Assembly (NCBI GenBank): GCA_902801765.1
Contig: CADCJO010000006.1
Location: 1 to 64,000 of the forward strand
Direction: 5' to 3'
Origin: an uncultured Eubacteriales bacterium
GTDB taxonomy: Bacteria > Bacillota > Clostridia > Christensenellales > Aristaeellaceae
Length of the DNA stretch: 64,000 nucleotides
The notes beneath the pieces were generated by a model that worked only from the letters and a program-made list of their open reading frames with translations, did no database searches and was not told the DNA's origin. Each line of letters opens with the position of its first letter. Position 1 is the stretch's first letter. Below, in pieces: positions 7,346-15,920 of this stretch. A program made the translations under genes and the position numbers.

Positions 7346-9520
7346 TTGATTGAGCGATTCTCCATCGCCGGATATACCCGCATTTCGGTGGATGAAGAGC
7401 TGGATCGGGACAATACGTCCATCGAGAACCAAAAGGCGATTATCACGGAATATGTAAAGACCCGTTTTCCCGACAGCGAACTCACTTTTTTTGAGGATCG
7501 GGACAAATCGGGCTACACCTTCGAGCAGCGGTCCGGGTATCAGGCTATGCGGCGGCAGCTGATGGCACGCCAGTTGGAGATTCTGGTGGTGAAGGATTTT
7601 TCCCGCTTCTCCCGCCGGAACAGCAGGGGCCTGGTGGAGCTGGAGGACCTGCGGGACGCGGGCATCCGCATCATCTCCATCGGCGACAATGTGGACTATC
7701 CCAACGACGATGATTGGCTGAAAATCCAGTTCCAGTTTTTGATCAATGAAATGCCGGTGACCGACACCTCCAAGAAGGTGCGGGCGGTGGTGAAGCGCCG
7801 CCAGGAGGACGGCAAATGGATCTGCGCCGCGCCTTACGGCTATATCGTGACCGCCCGGCAGGAATTTGAGCTGGTGCCCACGGAAGCGGATATTGTGCGG
7901 AAAATCTTCCAACTGTACATTGACGGCTGGGGCTATAAGCGCATTGCCAATTACCTGACCGACGAGCACATTCCTACGCCCCGGATGGAGGAGCGAACCC
8001 GGGCGGAAGCCCAGGGCAAGGAATACCGCCGGGAGGCGAAGCCGGTCTGGGCCATCGTGACGGTGCAGGGCATCCTGTGCAACGATTTCTACATCGGCAC
8101 GCTGCGGCAGGGCAAATACTACCGCAAAAAAATCAACGGCAAGGACGTGCGCAGGGACGTGAACGAGCATATCGTGATCGAGAACCAGCATCAGCCCATC
8201 ATCGACTACCGCACGTTTGCCACTGCCCGGGCGCTGATGGAAAAGCGCACCACCTCCGATTACCGCGGCCTCAAGAAGTACGAAAACAACTACACCGGCT
8301 TCCTTCGCTGCGGTGACTGCGGCTCACCCATGTTCACTATGAGCAAGCCGGGCAGCCAGGATGCTTACCGCTGCGGCCTGTACCATCGGCGGGGCCTGAA
8401 GGGCTGCACCAGTCATTTTGTGAAGGTGAGCACATTGGATACGGCGGTGAAGCAGTATCTGCGGATCGTGCGGGACAATTCCGCAAAAATGCTTGACCGG
8501 CTCAACGCCGACATTCAGAAGCAGGACAGCGATTTGGAAGAAACGGCGGTCAGCGCAACCCATTTGCAGGAAGCGCTGGAGAGCTTGCAGGAAGAACTGA
8601 AAGCCACCAAGCGCCAGCGGGTGCGCGACCTGATGAAGCATCCGGAGCAGGAAGCGTTACTGGAAGAAACCTACGATGAAATGGAAACCGACCTGGCGAA
8701 CCGGATTTCGGGCTTGCAGGCCCAGATCGCGCTGACGGAGGACAAGCGCAACCTGATCATCCGCGTGAACCGGAAAGCAAAAACAGCCATGGAGGTTTTT
8801 GACGACATCCTGGACAAGGATCACTTGGATTCCCGGGATCTGAACCTGATCGTCGAGAAGATCATCGTGTTTGAAGATCACATCGACGTGAAGCTGAAAG
8901 CGGATATCGATACCCTGCTGAAAACCGGCGGGCTGCCAAACAGCCAAGAGGAGAACGCCGAAAATTTTAAGCGGGGCACGGAAGGCCAGGTCATTGTTGT
9001 GCAGCGAGTTAAAAACAGGCTGAACAAAGCTTTTCGTGTCAATGCCATCAGCGAGGGTGACCCGCTGGAAATTTACACAGACCGTGACGGGGAAGTGATA
9101 TTAAAGAAGTATTCACCCATTGGGGAAATGTCGTCTTTCGCCAAGGATTATACGGAATCGCTGTTCCGGTCACTGGGACATATCGCCTGTATCGTGGACC
9201 GGGATCAGGTGGTGGCGGCCAGTGGCGTAAGCAAAAAAGAGCTGTGGGATAAGCCCATCAGTCCCGATCTGGAAAGCGCCATTCAGGCGCGGCAGACGGT
9301 CGCGCTGAACCGCACAGGCGGCGGAAAAATCGTGCCTGTCACGAACGAAGAAGATGTGAGCGGCTACACGGCGCAGGTGGTTTCCCCCATCATCGCCGAC
9401 GGCGAAGCGATTGGCGCTGTGCTGCTGCTGTCCAGAGAGCAGGGCGCGAAGATGGGCGATACCGAACTGAAAGTGGCCGAAACCGCCGCGGGCATTGTCG
9501 GGCGGCAGATGGAGCAGTGA
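7346..9520 (+). CDS. Large serine recombinase, fused in the integrated state to the GAF half of SpoVT
   Basis: The 724-residue frame starts at TTG 7346 behind AGGAGGAGA. Residues 5-150 are the serine resolvase/integrase catalytic domain, with YTRIS giving Arg12 and nucleophile Ser14, plus the DFSRFSRRN block. A recombinase domain follows, then a zinc ribbon (about 318-355, with paired CGDCG and a later CG...GC), and a coiled coil (about 370-475). At 9053-9064 the frame crosses the 12-bp core and continues without a stop into the SpoVT C-terminal GAF region (residues 574-724, ending GIVGRQMEQ). The recombinase reading frame and the 3' part of spoVT are therefore one ORF. In an excised circle the same frame would instead end with the 25-codon tail now at 2084-2161. 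The recombinase identity is firm; existence of the fusion protein is inferred. Confidence 0.92.
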   Translation: MIERFSIAGYTRISVDEELDRDNTSIENQKAIITEYVKTRFPDSELTFFEDRDKSGYTFEQRSGYQAMRRQLMARQLEILVVKDFSRFSRRNSRGLVELEDLRDAGIRIISIGDNVDYPNDDDWLKIQFQFLINEMPVTDTSKKVRAVVKRRQEDGKWICAAPYGYIVTARQEFELVPTEADIVRKIFQLYIDGWGYKRIANYLTDEHIPTPRMEERTRAEAQGKEYRREAKPVWAIVTVQGILCNDFYIGTLRQGKYYRKKINGKDVRRDVNEHIVIENQHQPIIDYRTFATARALMEKRTTSDYRGLKKYENNYTGFLRCGDCGSPMFTMSKPGSQDAYRCGLYHRRGLKGCTSHFVKVSTLDTAVKQYLRIVRDNSAKMLDRLNADIQKQDSDLEETAVSATHLQEALESLQEELKATKRQRVRDLMKHPEQEALLEETYDEMETDLANRISGLQAQIALTEDKRNLIIRVNRKAKTAMEVFDDILDKDHLDSRDLNLIVEKIIVFEDHIDVKLKADIDTLLKTGGLPNSQEENAENFKRGTEGQVIVVQRVKNRLNKAFRVNAISEGDPLEIYTDRDGEVILKKYSPIGEMSSFAKDYTESLFRSLGHIACIVDRDQVVAASGVSKKELWDKPISPDLESAIQARQTVALNRTGGGKIVPVTNEEDVSGYTAQVVSPIIADGEAIGAVLLLSREQGAKMGDTELKVAETAAGIVGRQMEQ
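9053..9064 (+). repeat. Right attachment core (attR) of the spoVT element
   Basis: This is the second copy of GAGGGTGACCCG, again encoding EGDP. It is followed directly by the SpoVT continuation LEIYTDRDGEVILKKYSPIG. Confidence 0.85.
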
Positions 9521-9538
9521 TTTGCTCCAAAAGCATCA

Positions 9539-9570
9539 AACCGCGCAGGCATGATCCTGCGCGGTTTTTG
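9539..9570. terminator. Bidirectional intrinsic terminator
   Basis: AACCGCGCAGG at 9539-9549 pairs with CCTGCGCGGTT at 9556-9566 around a 6-base loop, with TTTTT on the plus side and AAA before the stem. It lies between the stop of the recombinase/spoVT frame and the stop of the histidine kinase gene, so it can serve both. Confidence 0.85.
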
Positions 9571-9571
9571 G

Positions 9572-10924
9572 TTATAAAACGACGGTGAAGGCTGTCCCTT
9601 CGCCCTCTGCGCTGTGCACGGTGATTTTGCCCTTATGCGCCTCCACGATACTTTTCGCGATGGCCAGCCCCAGACCGTTGCCTTCGATTTCGCGGTTATG
9701 AGAGGAATCCACCCGGTAGAAGCGGTCGAAGATGCGTTCCTGCGCTTCGGGGGGAATAGCGGGGCCTGTATTGTGCACTCTCAGCACACGTCTTTCTCCC
9801 TTTGTTTCCAAGGTCAGGCTGATTTTTCCTCCCTCATCAGAATACTTCTGGGCGTTGCTCAGCAGGATCACCGCCAGTTGCTTGATCATTTCCGCGTCGC
9901 CCACGCACGTAACGCCCTCCGGGATACTGATCTTCAGCTCTTTCCCCGTCTCAAAAACGGCCGGTTCAAACGGCAGCGCTACCTCGAGCAGCGCCCGGCT
10001 CAGATCAAAGGACCGTTTATTTGCCTGCACCGTTCCTTTTTCCATACGCGCCAGCGTGAGCAGATTCTGAATGAGGTGATCGGTTCGCCGCACCTCAGAC
10101 TGGATATACGCGAGCGGTTTGCTTTCGCCCGCTTCCGCGGCCAGGGCTTCCACATTGGCGGAGATGACGGCCAAAGGGGTTTTCATTTCGTGGCTGGCGT
10201 CCCAGACGAACTGCTTCTGCTTTTCCATGGCTTCGTCCACCGGTTTGACGAGCCGATGAATCAGCCATACCGCGGCCAGGCTCAGCAGCGCGTCCTCCGC
10301 CACAGCCACCAGCACCGTCACCCGCAGCACGTTTTCCACATTCTGAATTTCCAACCGGTCATCCACCGCGATCAGCAGACGGCAGCCTGCTTCGTCCTTG
10401 TCCAGCAGACGAAAAAACTGAGTGCCGACACGTCCGGAGGATTTGCCGCTTTGCAGCACGGAGGCTGCCATCTGGCTGATTTCCTCGTCGGAATACAGGT
10501 CAGCCCGATCGCTGTGCCAGGATAAAACGCTGCCCTCCGCATCAAGATTGATCGTATAGTAGTTGGACAGATTTGCGGCATTCATCAGGGCGGGGGTACT
10601 GCGCATCCTGTCCCGTCCCGGATCGTTCTGCCCATCCGGAAGCCACGGCGGACGGCTGCTGTCATCAGGCCTTGGCGTACCATCCAGCTCTGGCGGAGGC
10701 GTATCCCGGTTCCTGTCGTTGACCCGGAAATTGTTGATGCCATTGTGAAAAACATAATTGGGACGCTGTCCGCCGTTTTCGGCCAGCATGTCCAGCACAG
10801 CGTTGGTCTGCCGGCTCAGGCTGTTCCAGTTCATCCAGTTGATCGCCGCCACCAGCCCGGCGGAGGCCAGCAGAAGCCCAGCCAAAACCATCAGGATCAT
10901 ACGGCGCTTGAGCTTGCGGATCAT
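9572..10924 (-). CDS. Sensor histidine kinase
   Basis: This 450-residue membrane sensor kinase phosphorylates its partner response regulator. An N-terminal helix (about 8-28) and a second helix (about 205-225) flank an extracytoplasmic region with a proline- and aspartate-rich linker, PPPELDGTPRPDDSS. The dimerisation box SHEMKTP carries phospho-accepting His245. The ATPase domain follows, with LLSNAQKYS (N box) and GNGLGLAIAKS (G box). It is the last gene of a four-gene operon; its ATG overlaps the stop of the response regulator by 4 bp. The ligand sensed is unknown. Confidence 0.93.
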   Translation of the reverse strand: MIRKLKRRMILMVLAGLLLASAGLVAAINWMNWNSLSRQTNAVLDMLAENGGQRPNYVFHNGINNFRVNDRNRDTPPPELDGTPRPDDSSRPPWLPDGQNDPGRDRMRSTPALMNAANLSNYYTINLDAEGSVLSWHSDRADLYSDEEISQMAASVLQSGKSSGRVGTQFFRLLDKDEAGCRLLIAVDDRLEIQNVENVLRVTVLVAVAEDALLSLAAVWLIHRLVKPVDEAMEKQKQFVWDASHEMKTPLAVISANVEALAAEAGESKPLAYIQSEVRRTDHLIQNLLTLARMEKGTVQANKRSFDLSRALLEVALPFEPAVFETGKELKISIPEGVTCVGDAEMIKQLAVILLSNAQKYSDEGGKISLTLETKGERRVLRVHNTGPAIPPEAQERIFDRFYRVDSSHNREIEGNGLGLAIAKSIVEAHKGKITVHSAEGEGTAFTVVL

Positions 10925-11601
10925 GCGTCTTCCTCCAGGGAATACCCAATGCCACGGGTCGCTTTGATCTTTACTTTGGAACCCAGGAAGGTCAGCTTCT
11001 TGCGCACGAAGGAGAGATACACTTCCAAATTGCTGTAATCCGCTTCGCTTTCATAGCCCCACACCCGGTCGAAGATCGTTTCCTTGGGCAGAATCTGTTT
11101 GGGGTTGCGCAGGAACATTTCCATGATCTGATATTCCTTCGCGCCGAGCTTTACGCTCTCCCCGGTGTTTTTATTGATCAGCTTGGCTTCCTGCTGATTC
11201 AGCGCAATATCGCCGAAAGCAAGCTCCATCACGGGTGCTTCCTCTTTCCGACGGGTAATGGCGCGGAGGCAGGCGGTCAGCTCCGCCATCTGGAAAGGCT
11301 TGGGCAGGTAATAATCCGCGCCGCTCTCCAGCCCGCGCACGCGGTCCTCCAATCCAGAGCGCGCCGTGAGCATGCATACGGGGGTTTTGACGCCCTTTTC
11401 CCGAATCCTTTTCAGGATTTGAAAGCCGTCCATGCCGGGCAGCATCACGTCCAGAATGATGGCGTCGTAGTTTTCATCCATCGCATAGTCCAGGCCGTCG
11501 GTGCCGGTATAGACCGGGTCCACCGTAAAATTATCTTTTTTGAGCACCTGGCAGATCGCCGAGGAAATGCCCTTTTCATCCTCTACCAACAATACTCTCA
11601 T
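10921..11601 (-). CDS. OmpR-family response regulator
   Basis: This 226-residue regulator has an N-terminal receiver domain with acidic pocket residues Glu7 and Asp8 (VLLVEDE), phospho-acceptor Asp51 (DAIILDVMLPGMDG), and conserved Lys in LPKPF. The C-terminal winged helix (about 125-225) is of the OmpR/PhoB DNA-binding type. The ATG at 11601 is favoured because it aligns with the family start and overlaps the TGA of the upstream CARF nuclease gene by 4 bp, implying translational coupling. It should be phosphorylated by the kinase encoded directly downstream. Confidence 0.93.
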   Translation of the reverse strand: MRVLLVEDEKGISSAICQVLKKDNFTVDPVYTGTDGLDYAMDENYDAIILDVMLPGMDGFQILKRIREKGVKTPVCMLTARSGLEDRVRGLESGADYYLPKPFQMAELTACLRAITRRKEEAPVMELAFGDIALNQQEAKLINKNTGESVKLGAKEYQIMEMFLRNPKQILPKETIFDRVWGYESEADYSNLEVYLSFVRKKLTFLGSKVKIKATRGIGYSLEEDA

Positions 11602-12755
11602 TGCTGTTTTAACCTTTCCATAAGCTTGTCCAGCGCCAGATCCTCCCATTCGATCACTTCAATGTCCAGCTCCGCTGCCCGTCTGCGCATCACAGCGCGG
11701 CTTTTGGTGCCGGCCGCGGAGGTGACGATGATCGCTCTGGAGCCTTTGCCGCCAAAACGGTCGCGGAGAATGGCCAGCTCATTCAGCGCCTCGGTTTTGA
11801 TTTCGCAGGTCTTGCAGCTGATGAACACCGGCTGCGTGCCGCGCACAGCCATCACATCGATTTCGTTGGTCACAGCGTCGCGGCGCTTTTCGTCGGCCTT
11901 CCAATTCACTACGGCGCTGAGGATCACGTCGTCAAAGCACCCGGCGGCCAGGCACGCGCGGTAGACCTGCAATTCCAGCACCGAGCCCATGTCCCGCAGC
12001 CAGAAGCGCACGACCTCATCCGCGAAACGGAAAGAAACGGATTCCTCCGATACGGAAAGACTGGTGATCAGCCCCGCCGCTTCCAGGTCGCGCAGCATCC
12101 CTTCGTCTGCCGTCACGATCCCGTTGTCAGCTTTGCCCGTGCGTTTTCCCTCGGCTTTGAGAGAAGGATCGGCAGACTGGGAAATCTTCTGATAATAGCT
12201 GATCTGCCGGTTCCAGATGCGGCGGTGAGAAGCATATACCGAGAACAGCGCGTCAATCTGAGGCAGCCTGTCTTTCAGTTTTTCGTTGTCCTCCCGTCCC
12301 GGCAGCAGTGTGCCGCCTGCCATCAGGAAGCAGCTTTCGGCGTTCAAGCGAACCGTGCAGGGCAGAGACCGGGCGAATGGCGCGTTTTTGATTTCAAAGA
12401 ACATGTTGCGCTTGCGGCTGTAGGTATACACCGGCGTATCGCCCGAAATCGCCCCCGCCGCGAACAGCGCGGCTTCGCTGCCTCCCGCGATGTCGATAGC
12501 GCAGTCCTCGTGAGTCTCCAGCACCTTTTCGAGGGTCTCTTCCACTTTCTCCGCATCCAGCAGGCTGGCGGCCACGAAGGTCAGCTTCACCGGTATGTTC
12601 CGGTATTCAAAGTATTTCCGCATGGAGCGCTGCAGTTCCCTGTCGTCCGCCACTTCCTGCGGGCAGATCAGCACCGTTTCCTCGGGGCGGAACATTTCCG
12701 TACCCAGCACGTTTTCAATCGGCCGGTCGTCGTACAGTTCAATATTCGTTTTCAT
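11598..12755 (-). CDS. Card1/Can2-like CARF-domain nuclease (DUF1887 family)
   Basis: This 385-residue protein resembles Card1/Can2, nucleases of type III CRISPR systems that bind cyclic oligoadenylate with a CARF domain and cleave nucleic acid with a PD-(D/E)XK domain. The N-terminal half has a Rossmann-like CARF pattern, with IDIAGGSEAALFAAG at the ligand-loop position. The C-terminal half holds the nuclease motif: NEIDVMA with Asp300, then VFISCKT with Lys315. There are no cas genes or CRISPR repeats in the window. Instead the gene overlaps a YitT-like gene upstream and a response regulator gene downstream, each by 4 bp. The fold is confident; activity, activating ligand and the link to the two-component system are not established. 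Confidence 0.8.
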   Translation of the reverse strand: MKTNIELYDDRPIENVLGTEMFRPEETVLICPQEVADDRELQRSMRKYFEYRNIPVKLTFVAASLLDAEKVEETLEKVLETHEDCAIDIAGGSEAALFAAGAISGDTPVYTYSRKRNMFFEIKNAPFARSLPCTVRLNAESCFLMAGGTLLPGREDNEKLKDRLPQIDALFSVYASHRRIWNRQISYYQKISQSADPSLKAEGKRTGKADNGIVTADEGMLRDLEAAGLITSLSVSEESVSFRFADEVVRFWLRDMGSVLELQVYRACLAAGCFDDVILSAVVNWKADEKRRDAVTNEIDVMAVRGTQPVFISCKTCEIKTEALNELAILRDRFGGKGSRAIIVTSAAGTKSRAVMRRRAAELDIEVIEWEDLALDKLMERLKQQ

Positions 12756-13402
12756 GCCGTTTTTCCTTTGTTCAGCAGCGGGTCGGACAGGTGCTGACGG
12801 AAGAACGTGATCAGCGGACCCATAAACAGCGCGGTGATCACCGTGCCGATACCCGGCATCAGCCCCAGCAGGAAGCCGATCAGGGTGCAGATGAGGTCGC
12901 TCACGATGCGGATGAAGCGGAACGGCACCACCTTGCCGAACAGCTTCGGCTTCGTGTCGGCGATATGCAAAGGAATCGCGTCATAGGTGGATACCCCCAG
13001 ATCAGCGGTATAATACAAGGCGGCGGCGATACAGGTCAGCACAATCGCCACGATCAAAAGAATGATGCGCCCCGCCATGCCCTGTTCCCCCAGCAGCGCG
13101 GCCAGACCCTTTTCGGTAAATTCCGCCACATACCCCAATAAAAACAAATTGATAAAGGTGGAAATGCCGATATAATGCTTATCCAGAAAAAACACTACCA
13201 CCAGCAGCGCCGCGTTAATGAGCATATACAAAGTTCCAAAGCTGATCGGGATCACGTTTGCCAGCCCGCCGCAGAAGCATTGGAAAGGATCAACCCCGAA
13301 AAAAGCGCGCTTGAAAATGCCCACGCTCACGCCCGCCAACAGCATCCCCACCAGCGCCAGCGCAATCCTGCGTTTCAACAGCGGGTCTTTTGCATGCTCC
13401 AT
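12752..13402 (-). CDS. YitT/YczE-family integral membrane protein
   Basis: This 216-residue protein has about five or six membrane helices and the family pattern GVSVGIFKRAFFGVDPFQCF near the N-terminus, with DLGVSTYDAIP in the middle. Such proteins are common in Firmicutes; their transported substrate, if any, is unknown. The ATG at 13402 follows GAGGTGAGGT, and earlier in-frame codons lack a ribosome site and run into a repeat. Its stop overlaps the start of the CARF nuclease by 4 bp, making it the first gene of the operon. Confidence 0.8.
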   Translation of the reverse strand: MEHAKDPLLKRRIALALVGMLLAGVSVGIFKRAFFGVDPFQCFCGGLANVIPISFGTLYMLINAALLVVVFFLDKHYIGISTFINLFLLGYVAEFTEKGLAALLGEQGMAGRIILLIVAIVLTCIAAALYYTADLGVSTYDAIPLHIADTKPKLFGKVVPFRFIRIVSDLICTLIGFLLGLMPGIGTVITALFMGPLITFFRQHLSDPLLNKGKTA

Positions 13403-13529
13403 GCTTACCTCACCTCTCTCATCGTTTCTCCTTATCCTACCACGTTTTTCCGCTTCGCACAAGAAGGAATCTTTCTTCCTGCAGGGCAATCGCTTACGAA
13501 ATCTGGATGTTGCAAATCCAAGAAAAAAT

Positions 13530-13633
13530 GTAGGGGCGGATACCATCCACCCGCTCTGTCGGCCAAACATCATGCTTCATTTTTCACTTATTCTGGTTGA
13601 TGTATCGTTCGGGCGGATGATATCCGCCCCTAC
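13530..13633. repeat. MITE/REP-like inverted repeat, 104 bp
   Basis: A 24-bp left arm at 13530-13553, beginning GTAGGGGCGGATACC, matches the reverse complement of the right arm at 13610-13633 at 22 of 24 positions. It separates the divergent YitT and SpoIID transcription units and encodes nothing. The rest of the 433-bp gap shows no gene. Confidence 0.75.
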
Positions 13634-13785
13634 ATAATGTGGGTTGTTTCTTACTTTCGTAATTATTTCTTCATAAAAAAGCAATAAGCGATAGCCCTGT
13701 TTCTTCCTGTCTTCCTGGAAATGCGGTTAATCATTGCCATGGACAAAACGGCTTTGATATGATAAACTGCATATTGATTACGAGA

Positions 13786-13814
13786 TTGCCGCAATCCTTG
13801 TACGATCCTATATC
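13786..13814 (+). promoter_or_regulatory. Possible promoter for the SpoIID-like gene
   Basis: TTGCCG at 13786-13791 and TATATC at 13809-13814 have a 17-bp spacer, 22 bp before the start codon. Both hexamers are imperfect, and no convincing sporulation sigma-factor site was found. Confidence 0.3.
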
Positions 13815-13835
13815 GCGCAAACGGAGGAAACACAA

Positions 13836-15920
13836 ATGTACAAACGCGGAATGACCTTATTGATCGTAATCGGCATGCTGATTTCAAACATTGCTTTCTT
13901 TCCCGCCCACGCGGAAACCGGACCCCGCAGCGCCCCGCTGAATATAGGCGGTTCGCAGAGCGGCATCGTGCGCGTGCGCCTGTCGTCGCTGGGAAACCCT
14001 TCCAGCCTGAAGCTGACGGTCAGTGGCAGCTATACCGTAAACGGACAAACGCTGAGCAACGGAACCACCGCCGCAGTGAGCTTCAATAAAAGCGCCGGGC
14101 AGCTGACGCTGACAGTCGGCGGATCAGTTATCAGCATGGGTTCATCCTTCCGGCTGACGAGACAGAGCGGTGGCCTCAAAATTGCCCAAAGCCGCGCACC
14201 GGGAAATGTATACCCGGGGGATATGCAGTTTACCGTCAAGGGATCTACCCTGTATGTGGTGGCAAACGTGTTTATCGAGGATTACCTCTACGGCGTATTG
14301 CCCTATGAAATGGGCAATTCATCCGGTCTGGAAGCCCTGAAAGCCCAGGCGGTAGCGGCTCGCACCTATACCCTGAACGCCATGAAAAGCGCATCCTCGC
14401 TATATGACCTGGTGGACACCACCACCGATCAGGTGTACAACGGCACTCCGTCCGGCAATGAAAACTGCCGCCGCGCCGTGGATGAAACGCGCGGCGTGGC
14501 CGTCAAAAACGGAAATGAATATACCGCCACGTACTATACCGCTTCCAACGGCGGGCAAACGGAAACGGTGAAAAACGCCTGGAATGTATCCGGGGCTGAT
14601 TACCTGGTCATCCAGGACGATCCCTACGATCTGAGCAACCCCGAAGCGGTGGTGAAATCCGTGCGGGTAAACGCCGACAATCCGCAGAGCGGAAAGATGG
14701 GCAGCCTGCTGAATAAAAAAGCCGCGGAGGCCTTCGGCAGCGGCGCGGCCGTGACCGCCGTGTACGCCGTCACGCCTCATACTCCGCGCTATGTCTATCC
14801 AAGCAGACTGTATACAAAGCTGGACTTTGAAGTGGCTTATACTCTGAACGGGCAGAGCGCCACAGGCATCATGACCTTCGACATTTTCAGCGAGCTGGAA
14901 AGCGTTCTCGGCATGAGCATCAACACCGGGAAAAATGAGCTGTGGTCGGTGACGCAAAGCGGCGACACCTTTGTTATCGCCGCCCGGCGCTACGGCCACG
15001 GCGTGGGCATGAGCCAGCGTGGCGCCATGCAGATGGCGAATATGGGCTATACTTATGACCAGATTCTGGGTTTCTATTATCCCGGCTGCGTGCGTGTGCT
15101 CTATACCCTGGACCTTCCAATCGAACCTGCCGAAGCGCCGCAGCCAACGCAAGCGCCTGTCAGCATCGAGACGCCTGCCCCGGTTGTTGCAGCGCCGCCT
15201 GTTCAAATGCCGGCGGTCATTGCCTGGGTCTGCACGGAAAACGGCTCGCTGAACCTGCGCACCGCGCCGAACGGCAGCGCGAAGGTCATCCGGACCATCC
15301 CCCGGTTTGCTCAGCTTTCTGTTCTGGAGCAGGGCGATTCCTGGAGCAAAGCGTCTTTCGGCGGAACGGAAGGATATGTGATGACAAAGTACCTGTCCTT
15401 CACCGAGCCTGCCCAGCCCACCCCTCCACCGACAACTGCCTTCCCTGCTTCCGAGGGAGGCGTCAGCGCTCGGGTGACGACGGAAAAAGGTTCGCTGAAC
15501 CTGCGGCAAGCGCCGAAAAGCAGCGCCAAAGTGCTTTGTGCCATTCCGCAGAACGATCAGGTCGTCATCATCGAGCCGGGAGAGACCTGGAGCAAAATCG
15601 TTTATGAAGGGATTCAAGGGTACGCCATGACAAAATTCCTGACCGCTGAAACAAGAACCGCGCCGCCCTCCCCTTCCTCCTCTTTGCCCATGGAGCAAAT
15701 GCAGGCCCTTGCTATGCCCGTGCTGGCCCGCGTCAATACGCCCCTGAGCACCCTGAACCTGCGGGAAGGATGCTCAACGGATACCCGTATCCTGCTGGAA
15801 ATCCCCAGGAACGAATACGCCACCATCACCGCCATCGGCGACACTTGGTGCGCCGTCACCTATCAGGAGGTCAGCGGATACTGTATGATGCAATATCTGG
15901 AGTTTGCGCTGTATGAATGA
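13836..15920 (+). CDS. SpoIID/LytB-type lytic transglycosylase with three SH3 domains
   Basis: This 694-residue secreted protein has a signal peptide (about residues 1-27, ending AHA). Residues about 90-425 form a SpoIID/LytB domain, with YGVLPYEMG carrying the likely catalytic Glu158, then LKAQAVAARTY, and the C-terminal RYGHGVGMSQRGA and ILGFYYPGC blocks. SpoIID cleaves glycan strands during engulfment. Unlike canonical SpoIID (about 340 residues), this one carries proline-rich linkers and three bacterial SH3 domains at about 463-523, 543-603 and 627-690, each with an SLNLR or TLNLR motif. These should bind cell wall and suggest a general wall-remodelling role. The ATG follows GGAGG. Confidence 0.9.
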   Translation: MYKRGMTLLIVIGMLISNIAFFPAHAETGPRSAPLNIGGSQSGIVRVRLSSLGNPSSLKLTVSGSYTVNGQTLSNGTTAAVSFNKSAGQLTLTVGGSVISMGSSFRLTRQSGGLKIAQSRAPGNVYPGDMQFTVKGSTLYVVANVFIEDYLYGVLPYEMGNSSGLEALKAQAVAARTYTLNAMKSASSLYDLVDTTTDQVYNGTPSGNENCRRAVDETRGVAVKNGNEYTATYYTASNGGQTETVKNAWNVSGADYLVIQDDPYDLSNPEAVVKSVRVNADNPQSGKMGSLLNKKAAEAFGSGAAVTAVYAVTPHTPRYVYPSRLYTKLDFEVAYTLNGQSATGIMTFDIFSELESVLGMSINTGKNELWSVTQSGDTFVIAARRYGHGVGMSQRGAMQMANMGYTYDQILGFYYPGCVRVLYTLDLPIEPAEAPQPTQAPVSIETPAPVVAAPPVQMPAVIAWVCTENGSLNLRTAPNGSAKVIRTIPRFAQLSVLEQGDSWSKASFGGTEGYVMTKYLSFTEPAQPTPPPTTAFPASEGGVSARVTTEKGSLNLRQAPKSSAKVLCAIPQNDQVVIIEPGETWSKIVYEGIQGYAMTKFLTAETRTAPPSPSSSLPMEQMQALAMPVLARVNTPLSTLNLREGCSTDTRILLEIPRNEYATITAIGDTWCAVTYQEVSGYCMMQYLEFALYE

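Larger units (their letters stand above)
2072..9064 (+). mobile_element. 6,981-bp serine-recombinase element inserted in spoVT
   Basis: The element is bounded by identical 12-bp direct repeats, GAGGGTGACCCG, at 2072-2083 and 9053-9064. Both copies are read in the same frame as Glu-Gly-Asp-Pro. Deleting one repeat plus the sequence between restores the SpoVT consensus across the join (LRIREGDP followed by LEIYTDRDG). Inside are a large serine recombinase gene ending at the right boundary, a small gene just before it, two AT-richer genes for membrane proteins in convergent orientation, and decayed coding remnants. The arrangement resembles skin-like elements that interrupt sporulation genes in Bacillus and Clostridium. 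Whether excision occurs, and whether it is developmental, cannot be read from sequence. Confidence 0.88.

Noticed and set aside
9046..9520. A true recombinase-GAF fusion protein evolved as a sensor-regulated integrase
   Set aside because: The GAF part matches SpoVT itself, and the missing SpoVT N-terminus lies at the other boundary, so the fusion is explained by insertion into spoVT.
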